Part shown: positions 16,320 through 23,708 of the stretch, piece by piece
Numbering within the stretch: the stretch's first letter is position 1
Layout: every line of letters begins with the position of its first letter
Virus record (IMG/VR): IMGVR_UViG_3300030106_006047
Location: 2,115-33,658 of that record
DNA length: 31,544 bases
Origin: a virus
Direction: 5' to 3' (one strand)
The notes under the pieces: model-generated
What the model saw: the letters and a program-made list of their open reading frames with translations, nothing else
Told to the model about the DNA's origin: nothing
The model's database searches: none
Position numbers and translations under genes: made by a program

Positions 16320-16373
16320 GGCAGGCAACTAACTCATGTTGGAGTTATGTGAGTAGGAGGGTTGTTGCCTGCC
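16320..16373 (-). promoter_or_regulatory. Nested inverted repeat between SSB-like and exonuclease genes
   Basis: GGCAGGCAAC (16320-16329) is the exact reverse complement of GTTGCCTGCC (16364-16373), and within the 34-base interval TAACTC (16330-16335) pairs with GAGTTA (16342-16347) around a six-base loop. In leftward mRNA it begins six bases after the stop of the SSB-like gene and ends 17 bases before the exonuclease start. There is no U-run, so a processing or translation-control structure is more likely than a terminator. Confidence 0.6.
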
Positions 16374-16379
16374 TCCAAA

Positions 16380-17135
16380 CTAAAACGGAATATTCTCCTC
16401 AGTCAATCCGCCTTTGGTATCGTCGCTATCAAAGTCGTTACTGTTCATTTCCGCTGCAGCTTGATCGGTTAAATTAGATAAATCATCAGCCATCGTGGTG
16501 TCAGTTGATTGTCCAGCAGCTGCGATAAATTCATAACTGCTTGAGATATCTTCCTGTTGCCATGGTGGCAGAGTTTCATAGATGTCAGCCATAGCTTGGC
16601 CGTCAGGTGTTTTATTGCCTCTAACAAAATCACAATATATATCAAGATCAAACGACTCTTGGTTGTTGTGAGTTTGCACTTGTTGGATGCCGCCGTCTGG
16701 TCTTTGTAAACTTAAGATTTTTGGATTACCGCCCGGACTGGTATCAGTTTGTGCAGTATGACCGACTTCTATTCTAGCTGTGCAACCTAATAATTTTGAA
16801 ATATCAAAACCCTTGAGTTCTTCCTCGGTAAAACTTTTACCACGCCAGCTTTGTAGATCTTTACGCAACGCAGCCATTTCAAACAACGATGCTGTATAAG
16901 TTTTTGAGACTACAAATGGTCTGCCGTCGTCCATCAAAGTTTGGTTCTCAACAGGATCTAATGCTTCGGATACTTCAAAAGTTATATGCACTCTAGTTTT
17001 CTTGCTTTTTGTGCCTTGATAGTCTCTTTCTGTTGTGCCCATATCGACAATCCGATAACAGGTCCCTAGGTAAATGCCTTGTTGTAATTTAGGTAGAGCT
17101 TCGCCACCACCTTCGCCACTAATTGTTAAGCTCAT
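16380..17135 (-). CDS. Phage single-stranded DNA-binding-like protein
   Basis: 251 aa from the ATG at 17135, which has GGAGG seven bases upstream; an ATG nine codons earlier lacks a site. Residues about 1-150 are beta-rich (YLGTCYRIVDMG, TRVHITFEVSEAL, TARIEVGH) as in an OB-fold domain. The C-terminal 90 residues are polar and acidic and end in EENIPF, closely like the DDDIPF tip of bacterial SSB that recruits repair and replication proteins (established for SSB). Together with the exonuclease downstream, this supports a role in coating single-stranded DNA during replication or recombination. The OB-fold assignment is inferred from pattern. Confidence 0.7.
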   Translation of the reverse strand: MSLTISGEGGGEALPKLQQGIYLGTCYRIVDMGTTERDYQGTKSKKTRVHITFEVSEALDPVENQTLMDDGRPFVVSKTYTASLFEMAALRKDLQSWRGKSFTEEELKGFDISKLLGCTARIEVGHTAQTDTSPGGNPKILSLQRPDGGIQQVQTHNNQESFDLDIYCDFVRGNKTPDGQAMADIYETLPPWQQEDISSSYEFIAAAGQSTDTTMADDLSNLTDQAAAEMNSNDFDSDDTKGGLTEENIPF

Positions 17136-17155
17136 GTATATTCCTCCATAATGTG

Positions 17156-17185
17156 TTTGCAAATTATAATAAACTTGGGTAATAT
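17156..17185. promoter_or_regulatory. Divergent promoter: TTTGCAAA box shared by primase and SSB genes
   Basis: Palindromic TTTGCAAA lies at 17156-17163. Rightward, TTGCAA (17157-17162) is 17 bases from TAATAT (17180-17185), the same pair and spacing as at 14718-14746. Leftward, TATAAT can be read on the minus strand at 17168-17163, so the box overlaps the expected start of the SSB transcript. A factor binding the box could therefore switch between the two operons. Confidence 0.55.
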
Positions 17186-17235
17186 TCTATACACTTTTAT
17201 AAAAGAAGTAAACACAAAAAACAAGCGATGGATTG

Positions 17236-19398
17236 ATGTCATTAAAAATTAAAGGGCCTAACAAAAATTTCAACAAACCTTTTACCAAGGATTACACCTC
17301 TCAGTTTAGAGATTTCTTAGCCGAGCATGGCTATGAACCCGATCCCAATAAGGGATTGATTACCGATGGCTCAATAGGTCGAGCCTACATCAATATCGGC
17401 AATCAACGTAAGCTCGTGGGTTGGTATCAGGCTTGGCTCGATCAGTCATCCCCCTACGGTAGACTGGGCGATTATCGAGTCAGCACGGATCAACCCACAG
17501 CTACTTGGAAACCAGAAAATAGTAAAAGGTATCGCATGACCAAAGAGCAGAAGGCGGAGATCGAGGAGCTACGACGTCAGGCCGAAGTCAAGACAGCTGA
17601 AAAATATACGCAGGCCGCACAGCGAGCGCAGTCCATTTGGGATCGAGCTGAGGATTGTGTGAAACATGAATACCTGGAAAACAAACAGGTCTTGTCGTAT
17701 GGCTTAAAAAAGGACACGCACAACAACTTAGTGATTCCGATGAAAGATGGTCAAGGCACTATCGTTGGGTTGCAGTTTATCGCTGCCGATGGCACCAAGC
17801 GTTTTCTCACTGGTTCTAAAAAAAGCGGTAGCTTTTTTCTTCTCGGCAGAGAGATCTTTAATAGTTCAGATACCCTAAATTATGCCGAAGGCTATGCGAC
17901 CGCAGCGTCGATTTATGCAGATAGATCGCAACCTGTAGTAGTGGCTTTTGATGCATTTAATCTTAGTCCGGTAGCTGAAGTTATGTATAAATACTTTCCC
18001 AATCATAAACATGTCTTTGTCGCTGATAACGATGATAGTAAAACAGGTGAGAGGGAGGCGAAGAAAGCGGCAGCTTACATTAAGAAAGTCGGTGGTTATG
18101 CCGAGATTCAAATGCCAGAGAGCAAGGGCGACTATAACGACCATAAGAACGAAGTTGCTGTCGTCGAAGGCGAGGTGGTCATGCAGAGTGTCGATGTCCC
18201 GGTGGAGTTTGACTTTGTCAGATCTGCAAGCGGACGCTTCTTGAACACCAAAGACAATATCGGTGGGGTGTTGCTGACGCATGGCGTTGATGTGCGCTAC
18301 AACGTCATTAAGAAGAAGATGGAGATAGATATACCGAACATGACTTTTATTGCTGACATGCATGAGGAGGCCAGCCTGATAGAGATTGAAAATCGGTGTA
18401 TTAATATGGGCATACCGCATACCAAAGTGCGCGACTATTTAAAGGTCTTAGCACGCGAATACAACCCGGTCAAAGAATGGATAGAGAGCGAGCCGTGGGA
18501 TGGAGTCGATAGACTGCCAGACTTTTTGGACTCGTTGACAACGGAGGAGTCGGCGCAGTTACGCGATATGTTGCTGAAAAAGTGGCTCATATCTTGCGTA
18601 GCTGCTGCCTTTGAAAAGAACGGCGTTGAGCTCGAAGGTATCCTCGTGTTGCAGGGCGCTCAAGGACTCGGGAAAACCTTATGGTTTAAGCGACTGTGTG
18701 ATTACAATAAAGGCTGGCTGTTAGAAGGTGCAACGCTGAATCCGTCGGATAAAGACAGCGTTAAGCGGGCGGTTAGCCATTGGATTGTCGAGCTAGGCGA
18801 GATCGAGTCGACGTTTAAAAAATCGGACATCGATCAGCTGAAAGCATTTGTGACGGCGAAGACGGATGAGCTAAGGTTGCCGTATGATCGGGCGTTTACG
18901 ACCTATCAGCGCAGGACGGCGTTTTATGCATCAGTTAATGCACGCGAGTTTTTGACGGATACGTCAGGGAATCGAAGATTTTGGGTGTTGGCAGTGCGCG
19001 ATATCAACGTCAATCATGGCGTCAACATGCAACAGTTGTGGGCGCAAGTTAAAGAGACGATGTATGTGCCCGGACAGAAGAATTGGTTTCTCTCACCGGA
19101 TGAGCGTGAGCTCTTACAAAACAGCAACGAGCAGTATCGCACACAGTCGAGTGTGGAGGATCTGATCTTGGAGCATGTGGACTTTGATAGTGAGGATACA
19201 AAGCCAGTGCAAATGACGAAACTGTTGCGTGATCTTGGCATAAAGGCGCCAAGGATGCCTGATTTCAAAGAGGCAAGTCGGGTGTTACACGATAGAGGCA
19301 TCGAGCCGCGCCGATCGAACGGCAAGAAGATCTTTGATCTGGACTACAGCGCAGCTGGAGATGACGATAGTTATGGCTCATACGCGGATAAATTTTGA
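17236..19398 (+). CDS. Toprim primase / VirE-type helicase
   Basis: 720 aa from ATG 17236 (a TTG one codon earlier is possible). The N-terminal third precedes a Toprim-type region at about 205-290: 'LNYAEGYATAASIY' with the conserved Glu, 'VVVAFDAFN', and 'HVFVADNDDS' with paired Asp. The C-terminal half is a P-loop ATPase of the VirE family: 'WDGVDRLPDFLDSL', Walker A GAQGLGKT near 474-481, Walker B 'HWIVELGEI' near 516-524, and 'NRRFWVLAV' as the arginine motif. It should prime and unwind DNA at the phage origin. The next gene starts on its stop codon and a repeat-rich control region follows. Confidence 0.9.
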   Translation: MSLKIKGPNKNFNKPFTKDYTSQFRDFLAEHGYEPDPNKGLITDGSIGRAYINIGNQRKLVGWYQAWLDQSSPYGRLGDYRVSTDQPTATWKPENSKRYRMTKEQKAEIEELRRQAEVKTAEKYTQAAQRAQSIWDRAEDCVKHEYLENKQVLSYGLKKDTHNNLVIPMKDGQGTIVGLQFIAADGTKRFLTGSKKSGSFFLLGREIFNSSDTLNYAEGYATAASIYADRSQPVVVAFDAFNLSPVAEVMYKYFPNHKHVFVADNDDSKTGEREAKKAAAYIKKVGGYAEIQMPESKGDYNDHKNEVAVVEGEVVMQSVDVPVEFDFVRSASGRFLNTKDNIGGVLLTHGVDVRYNVIKKKMEIDIPNMTFIADMHEEASLIEIENRCINMGIPHTKVRDYLKVLAREYNPVKEWIESEPWDGVDRLPDFLDSLTTEESAQLRDMLLKKWLISCVAAAFEKNGVELEGILVLQGAQGLGKTLWFKRLCDYNKGWLLEGATLNPSDKDSVKRAVSHWIVELGEIESTFKKSDIDQLKAFVTAKTDELRLPYDRAFTTYQRRTAFYASVNAREFLTDTSGNRRFWVLAVRDINVNHGVNMQQLWAQVKETMYVPGQKNWFLSPDERELLQNSNEQYRTQSSVEDLILEHVDFDSEDTKPVQMTKLLRDLGIKAPRMPDFKEASRVLHDRGIEPRRSNGKKIFDLDYSAAGDDDSYGSYADKF

Positions 19399-19517
19399 TG
19401 ATTGAGGTGTTAAAAGACATAATTGAGGTGGTAGCTGTTACCTTTTTTTCTGTACTCGCGGCCTCGATTGTTGTGGTTGGTATCGCGGCAATAGTGGTGG
19501 ATCGCTTCTTTCGATGA
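19398..19517 (+). CDS. Single-span membrane peptide (39 aa)
   Basis: ATG at 19398 overlaps the stop of the primase-helicase (TGATG); TGA at 19515-19517. The peptide has an acidic amphipathic start (MIEVLKDIIEVV), a hydrophobic segment of about 22 residues (VTFFSVLAASIVVVGIAAIV) and a short charged end (DRFFR), so one membrane helix is clear. A small holin, antiholin or membrane anchor of the replisome are all possible. It is coupled by overlap to a replication gene, which argues for a replication or early membrane role, but this is not certain. Confidence 0.55.
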   Translation: MIEVLKDIIEVVAVTFFSVLAASIVVVGIAAIVVDRFFR

Positions 19518-19718
19518 GATTTCAAGGGGAAAAAGGGTATAGCACAGGGTATAGTAAAAGTAGCTATACCCTGTCGCAATCCCTTGCTATGACTACGTTT
19601 CCTATATATAAGGGTATAGTGTATATATATACTATAATAAGGTTAAGTATAAGAATACATTCTTACGCGTTACATAATATATATAATAGAAGCGCTATAC
19701 ACTCTACACTGTACACTG
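19518..19718. promoter_or_regulatory. Repeat-rich AT control region or candidate replication origin
   Basis: Three direct AGGGTATAG copies (19534-19542, 19546-19554, 19611-19619) and one inverted copy are present. ACAGGGTATAG (19544-19554) pairs with CTATACCCTGT (19564-19574) as an 11-bp stem with a nine-base loop. A TA-rich palindrome (GTATATATATAC, 19621-19632) and a 7-2-7 inverted repeat TAAGAAT-AC-ATTCTTA (19650-19665) follow, then a run of TA steps to 19690. Iteron-like repeats beside an AT-rich stretch directly after the primase-helicase gene fit an origin; an operator/promoter cluster is the alternative. Confidence 0.5.
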
Positions 19719-19832
19719 ATGAGTAAGGGCTCTAAAAGACGTCCCGGCAAACAGACGGTTTATAATCGGGAGTGGGAGAGAATATTTAAGAATAAGGATA
19801 AACATGCCAAGACCAAAAAAGCCAACCAGTAA
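19719..19832 (+). CDS. Small basic conserved phage protein (37 aa)
   Basis: ATG at 19719, TAA at 19830-19832. The peptide begins MSKGSKRRPGKQTVYNREW and has ERIFKNK after it, a pattern I associate with very small proteins next to terminase or structural genes in marine phages (from memory). It is strongly basic and could bind nucleic acid. Its last 29 bases overlap the small terminase gene in another frame, implying coupled translation. No Shine-Dalgarno is visible before the ATG. Confidence 0.6.
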   Translation: MSKGSKRRPGKQTVYNREWERIFKNKDKHAKTKKANQ

Positions 19833-20313
19833 GAAATCACAAGCACCGATTCAATTCGATAAGGATAATGAATATAGCTTGACTGAAATGCAGGCCAGCT
19901 TTGTGTGGCACTACACCGAAGGTGCGTGCGGTATGACCGAGGCTGCCAGAAAAGCTGGTTATGAATTTCCGAGCGCAAGCGCGAACAAGCTGTTGAACGG
20001 GAAGGACTATCCGAATGTGGTGAAAGCTATCCGGATCAAACAAGATGAGCTGGCAGAGAAGTATGCGATCACGCCACAGAAGACAGGCACGATGTTGTGG
20101 AAGGTGATGGAGAGCGCATACGAGAAAGGACAATACAATGCGGCCGTGTCAGCGATTAAAGAGCTGAATCAACTCGCTGGTTTGTCTATCAATAGATCTC
20201 AGAACATCAACATTAACGCTAACCTGGAGAAGATGAGCCGAGAGCAAATCAAGGAGAGATTGGGACAATTACTCGGCGCAAATACTGACGACTATTCGCA
20301 CAAAGATAAGTAG
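19804..20313 (+). CDS. terS: Terminase small subunit
   Basis: 169 aa. After a basic N-terminal tail, residues about 25-75 carry 'LTEMQASFVWHYTEGACGMTEA' followed by 'ARKAGY' and 'ASANKLLNG', the helix-turn-helix signature of Terminase_2-type small subunits that recognise the packaging site. Residues 85-135 form the central helical oligomerisation region (KYAITPQKTGTMLWKVMESA, IKELNQLAGL). AAGGATA lies before the ATG. The large subunit is not adjacent and not in the window, an unusual separation. It follows the repeat-rich region, which could therefore also contain the packaging recognition site. Confidence 0.85.
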   Translation: MPRPKKPTSKKSQAPIQFDKDNEYSLTEMQASFVWHYTEGACGMTEAARKAGYEFPSASANKLLNGKDYPNVVKAIRIKQDELAEKYAITPQKTGTMLWKVMESAYEKGQYNAAVSAIKELNQLAGLSINRSQNININANLEKMSREQIKERLGQLLGANTDDYSHKDK

Positions 20314-20651
20314 GTGTATAACTGTGTGAACGAGCGCACTTATCCAAAACCAAAAAATCTCAGAAAAAAAACAATATCCTTTAAAAACCTTATGTAGCAA
20401 GGCTTTCAGCCTATTGCAAACATGTATTGTTTAATGCAAATAAGTGCAAATTGTGAGCACAATAGTAACAGGAGTCCCTTGAAGCCGCTTTTTTACAGGG
20501 AAAAAGACATATTAGGGACCCCTACACCCCAATATTGGCCAGCGCGTTTACAGTTGTAGTTATAACTAGGTTTGACACACTGAATCACATGAAAAAATGA
20601 ATCCTACCCCTCAACTTTACTAGCCAACATTTCCTAAGCTACAATCACTAC
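20314..20651. promoter_or_regulatory. 338-base intergenic region with phased TGCAAA boxes, an operator-like palindrome and a leaderless promoter
   Basis: An imperfect hairpin (GCAAGGCT/AGCC-TA-TTGC, 20397-20417) may end terminase transcription, though no T-run follows. TGCAAA occurs at 20415, 20435 and 20445, that is at 20- and 10-base steps. A perfect ATTGTG-AG-CACAAT palindrome lies at 20450-20463. Near the right end, TACAAT (20640-20645) stands six bases before the ATG of the 573-aa gene. No open reading frame or tRNA was seen here. Confidence 0.5.
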
Positions 20652-22373
20652 ATGGAAACCGACGGCATCAACGCATTAAATCCTGCTCCAAATGTAGGCG
20701 GCGTTTTGCCACCACAAATAAATCGACCCAAACCAGTCATCGACTACCTCACTAGACCGATGGTTCCATCGCCAAAGTCTAGACGTCGCGACACCCTCAA
20801 AGGTATAGCTCAATTCCTACCGTTTATCAGTGGTGAATTAGCTAAAGCTGAAGGCGATAAACTTGGCGTGGCTTTATCTGGACTAGATTTTCTAGGTGCA
20901 GCTGGCGCACCAGCGAAAGCGGCTATCAAAAAAGGCATAGACGCCATACCTGACCAAGCCACCAAAAATTTTTCCGATGCTATGAAATCTAAAAACCTAA
21001 TGTTCGTTCACAATACTTCTGAGGAAGCAATCCGCAGCTTTGATGCTATGGGCGGTTTACCCTCACCTAGTCTAGCCGTAACCGAAAGCGAGATCCCCCT
21101 CAAAGGCTTTGGTAAAATCCAACTAATTGGCAAGCCGGAAAAGTTTGATCCAGCCATAGATCCTCGCAACAAAGTATATTCAGCTGACGCCTACACACCC
21201 AGAGCGCCAAAGAAACTTCGTTTAGCCAAAGAAGGAGCTGAATCGAAACTTACCAAAGAGTACGAATCGTTAGCAAAAGAGTATGGTGAACTAGATCAGC
21301 TTGAACAAGGCCAATATGCTTTACGCAATTTGCAAAAAGACAATATGTATTACCCAGAAAATAGACTTGATGAACTTGATAGGTTTTTTGACTCAAACCT
21401 TGCAAAAATAAAATTTATGCAAGAAAAAGTTGGAAACTTAGATGATTTCTTTGGACCAGCTCTAAATCAAGAATTTTTTAAATATCAAAGAGATTTTAAT
21501 AAATGGATGAAAAAAGAGAAAAACAAATATCTCTCCCAGAACGGCGTGCTGCAATACTTTGACGACTTTGAAGAAACCATGGTTACCAAACCCTACACTC
21601 TCGAGAACGCAGTCAATAGCATGATAAAAGAAACGCAACGCGGTGGCGAAGGCTTTGCTGGTGGTTATTCGCCAGCCAGAATGAAAGCACTCATGTCCAA
21701 GGAGTTCAAAGATCTGCCTGATATAAAAGCCGAACGTGGGAGGCTTATTGATAAACCACCTAGCGCAATGGATTTAGGCATACAAATAGATGAGCTGTTA
21801 GCTAAATACAAATTTCCTGCAACTCTGGATGCAAAATTAACTCCGAAAGGTTCATTTTACGATGAAAATGTCGGCAGTAACATGCTTAACGACATCGGCA
21901 TAGCTATTGAAGATGGCAAAAAATTTGACCAAAAATTATTAAAAGATGTTTACAATCAAAACATTGACTTTGACGATCTAGAAAAATTTACGCGCAATAA
22001 GTTTGAATACGACAACCCACCCAAAGGATTCTTGGATGATCTTGAAGATCTATTTATCAAAAACGCTACCCGCAATGTCGAATACTTTGAGGCCAAGCCA
22101 ATCCGAGCTGTTGGCTTTGATGAATTTGCAGGTGCTATTGTGCCCAAAGATACCAGCCAAGATGTTATTAATATCTTACAAAAACGCGGCTTGAAAGTTA
22201 TCAAACAAACCGATGACGACTTTACCGAAGATTTTTTTAAAACTGGCGCCCGGAAACAATACTTCCAAGACCAAATGTTCTCCTTTGCACCGATTGCAGG
22301 TGCTGGTGGAGTTGCTGCGCTGTCAATCGAAAAAAATACTGAGGATGAGGATAAAGGTTTAGGCTCGCTGTAA
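20652..22373 (+). CDS. Effector-like large protein with polyvalent-protein-type domain
   Basis: 573 aa. Residues 50-100 are a Gly/Ala-rich hydrophobic module ending in 'KKGIDAIP', matching the N-terminal module of the protein at 28631. Residues 116-185 (NLMFVHNTSEEAIRSFDAMG, then 'LPSPSLAV', 'GFGKIQLIG' and 'ADAYTPR') resemble a domain I recall from large polyvalent proteins of phages and conjugative elements. Residues about 475-520 (YFEAKPIRAVGFDEFAGAIV, then 'ILQKRGLKV') look like a second such domain. The middle is helical and Lys/Glu-rich. The C-terminus is hydrophobic (FAPIAGAGGVAALSI). Its leaderless-type promoter and position outside the virion operon suggest an accessory gene. Delivery into the host is inferred. 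Confidence 0.5.
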   Translation: METDGINALNPAPNVGGVLPPQINRPKPVIDYLTRPMVPSPKSRRRDTLKGIAQFLPFISGELAKAEGDKLGVALSGLDFLGAAGAPAKAAIKKGIDAIPDQATKNFSDAMKSKNLMFVHNTSEEAIRSFDAMGGLPSPSLAVTESEIPLKGFGKIQLIGKPEKFDPAIDPRNKVYSADAYTPRAPKKLRLAKEGAESKLTKEYESLAKEYGELDQLEQGQYALRNLQKDNMYYPENRLDELDRFFDSNLAKIKFMQEKVGNLDDFFGPALNQEFFKYQRDFNKWMKKEKNKYLSQNGVLQYFDDFEETMVTKPYTLENAVNSMIKETQRGGEGFAGGYSPARMKALMSKEFKDLPDIKAERGRLIDKPPSAMDLGIQIDELLAKYKFPATLDAKLTPKGSFYDENVGSNMLNDIGIAIEDGKKFDQKLLKDVYNQNIDFDDLEKFTRNKFEYDNPPKGFLDDLEDLFIKNATRNVEYFEAKPIRAVGFDEFAGAIVPKDTSQDVINILQKRGLKVIKQTDDDFTEDFFKTGARKQYFQDQMFSFAPIAGAGGVAALSIEKNTEDEDKGLGSL

Positions 22374-22379
22374 ATTAAG

Positions 22380-22409
22380 TTTGCAATTGTTTGCATGTTT
22401 TGAGAAACT
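22380..22409 (+). promoter_or_regulatory. Phased TTTGCAA/TTTGCAT boxes before the resolvase gene
   Basis: TTTGCAA (22380-22386) and TTTGCAT (22390-22396) are 10 bases apart, as at 14712-14733. TTGCAA at 22381 is 17 bases from a weak GAAACT (22404-22409), which would start transcription at the ATG of the resolvase-like gene at 22416. No ribosome binding site is visible. Confidence 0.4.
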
Positions 22410-22415
22410 CTATCA

Positions 22416-22835
22416 ATGCCTATTAATTCTAGAAATAAGGGCGCACAATTTGAACGCGACGTAGCTAAGATTCTCAACGGCTTTTTTGCCGATAACAATA
22501 TTGATTTCCAAACAAAACGCAATCTAGATCAATACCAACAAAAAGATCTATGCGATCTCGACATACCCTTTCATGCGGTTGAATGTAAATTTTACAAAGC
22601 AGGCGAATGGCTTAAAAAAGCCTGGTGGGACCAAGTTTGCAGTGCCAGTGATGGCAGGATCCCTGTCCTGATCTTCAAATTCAACCGCAGACCTATCCGC
22701 GTGTGCGTGCCATTGCATGCTATGAACCTTGAGTGGCCACATGAAAACGACAAAATATGTGTTATGGACATGGAGCATTGGCTCGATGTTCTTAAAAAGA
22801 ACTGGCGCAGATATGACAAACACTTTGCAAGCTAG
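22416..22835 (+). CDS. Holliday-junction-resolvase-like PD-(D/E)XK nuclease
   Basis: 139 aa. 'NSRNKGAQFERDVAKIL' gives the N-terminal helix with Glu13, 'LCDLDI' contains the acidic residue (Asp47), and 'HAVECKFY' (Glu56-x-Lys58) completes the E...D...ExK catalytic set of archaeal Hjc and phage resolvase-type nucleases. 'EWLKKAWWDQV' follows as the Gln helix. The expected job is to cut branched DNA before packaging and to process recombination intermediates from the exonuclease/SSB pair. It is followed two bases later by the SET gene, so the three genes to 23708 form one operon. Confidence 0.75.
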   Translation: MPINSRNKGAQFERDVAKILNGFFADNNIDFQTKRNLDQYQQKDLCDLDIPFHAVECKFYKAGEWLKKAWWDQVCSASDGRIPVLIFKFNRRPIRVCVPLHAMNLEWPHENDKICVMDMEHWLDVLKKNWRRYDKHFAS

Positions 22836-22837
22836 CG

Positions 22838-23167
22838 ATGCAATATAAATTTAATAAATTTTATTACAAACCATTACCTGATAATCTTACTGTGCGACCA
22901 AGTAAAATCGAAGGCTTGGGACTCTTTGCAACAGAAAACATACCTGCACAATCTGATCTGGGCATGACTCACCTCAAGGTGCCGATCATTGATGGCTATA
23001 TACGGACTCCCTTAGGTGGCTTCCTCAATCACACTGAGCGCCCAAACTGTTGTTTAATTGAATTATTAGATTGGGACGACTATCGTGTGTATCATTTGTA
23101 CACCATCGCTGCCATAAAAAACGGCGAGGAGCTAAGTTTGAACTACCATGCAGACGAACAAGATTAA
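22838..23167 (+). CDS. Minimal SET-domain protein, putative protein lysine methyltransferase
   Basis: 109 aa, essentially a bare SET core. 'SKIEGLGLFATENIPA' (residues about 22-37) is the N-terminal SET motif, 'GGFLNHTERPNC' (about 60-71) is the NHxxxPN-type cofactor loop, and 'NGEELSLNYH' (about 95-104) is the C-terminal motif with the catalytic-site Tyr. Pre-SET and post-SET cysteine clusters are absent, as in bacterial and viral SET proteins. It would methylate lysines on a protein using S-adenosylmethionine. The target is unknown; a host chromatin, ribosomal or capsid protein are options. It overlaps the 2OG oxygenase gene by 20 bases, so the two are translated together. Confidence 0.8.
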   Translation: MQYKFNKFYYKPLPDNLTVRPSKIEGLGLFATENIPAQSDLGMTHLKVPIIDGYIRTPLGGFLNHTERPNCCLIELLDWDDYRVYHLYTIAAIKNGEELSLNYHADEQD

Positions 23168-23708
23168 AAAACCTAATCACGGCGTCACCGGACTGTCGAT
23201 TAGCCAAGATGAAGTAGATCTGTTCTTAGATTACTTGGTTGAAAGTGAACCAGTGCAAGCAAAAGTGCACAAAAACGCTAAGGAGACAGCAAATACTGAT
23301 ATCAGGGATGCGCAGATCCATTATATTGACGCAAAACAAGACCGGCTCTACAGAATCCTTAATAAAATAGCTGTTGCTGCTAATAAATACTTTAATTATC
23401 AAATTACTGGCATCGAAACAGCACAAATTATCCACTATGAAGCTCCAAGTAACGGTTATGGCTATCATATTGACATTGGACCTGACGGCACAGCTGCGAC
23501 GCGTAAGATAAGTATGACACTTTGCTTGAATGAAGAGTATGAAGGCGGCGAACTTTGTTTTAGAACCAGCGACCAGCCTAGCTGTACGCGCCCCAAGGTA
23601 GGTGAGATCGTGGCTTTTAGCTCATTTATCTCGCACCAGGTCAAACCAGTGACCAAAGGTAATCGTTATGTAGTGGTTGCTTGGTTTACAGGCCCGCCGT
23701 TTCGTTAA
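23148..23708 (+). CDS. 2OG-Fe(II) oxygenase (PKHD/prolyl-hydroxylase type)
   Basis: 186 aa. The iron ligands are His and Asp in 'GYHIDIGP' (about residues 105-107) and His in 'SSFISHQVKPV' (about 163); the 2-oxoglutarate Arg is in 'KGNRYVVVAWF' (about 173). 'RKISMTLCLNEEYEGGELCF' is the typical strand pair between them. This is the PiuC/P4H-like double-stranded beta-helix family. It differs from the 237-aa oxygenase at 13975 in length and N-terminus. The ATG lies inside the SET gene, so a shared substrate with the methyltransferase is worth considering. Its stop overlaps that of the convergent zinc-finger gene. Confidence 0.85.
   Translation: MQTNKIKKPNHGVTGLSISQDEVDLFLDYLVESEPVQAKVHKNAKETANTDIRDAQIHYIDAKQDRLYRILNKIAVAANKYFNYQITGIETAQIIHYEAPSNGYGYHIDIGPDGTAATRKISMTLCLNEEYEGGELCFRTSDQPSCTRPKVGEIVAFSSFISHQVKPVTKGNRYVVVAWFTGPPFR

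Noticed and set aside
17875-18420. 181-codon leftward frame
   Set aside because: Antisense to the Toprim and linker part of the primase-helicase, which has clear motifs in the sense frame.
19514-19726. 70-codon rightward frame through the repeat-rich region
   Set aside because: The translation is dominated by Ile/Tyr/Ser from TA-rich repeats, resembles no protein, and the DNA is better explained as a control region.
20397-20417. Strong intrinsic terminator after the small terminase gene
   Set aside because: The hairpin is imperfect and lacks a following T-run; listed only as a possible weak terminator inside the intergenic region.
20314-20651. Attachment site (attP) for the serine recombinase in the long intergenic gap
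   Set aside because: The recombinase gene is 7 kb away and no tRNA-like or paired core repeats are visible; phage attP sites of this family usually lie next to the recombinase gene.
21956-22522. 188-codon leftward frame spanning the end of the 573-aa gene and the resolvase start
   Set aside because: Crosses two well-supported genes and a promoter-like region; Ser/Lys-rich translation without domain signs.
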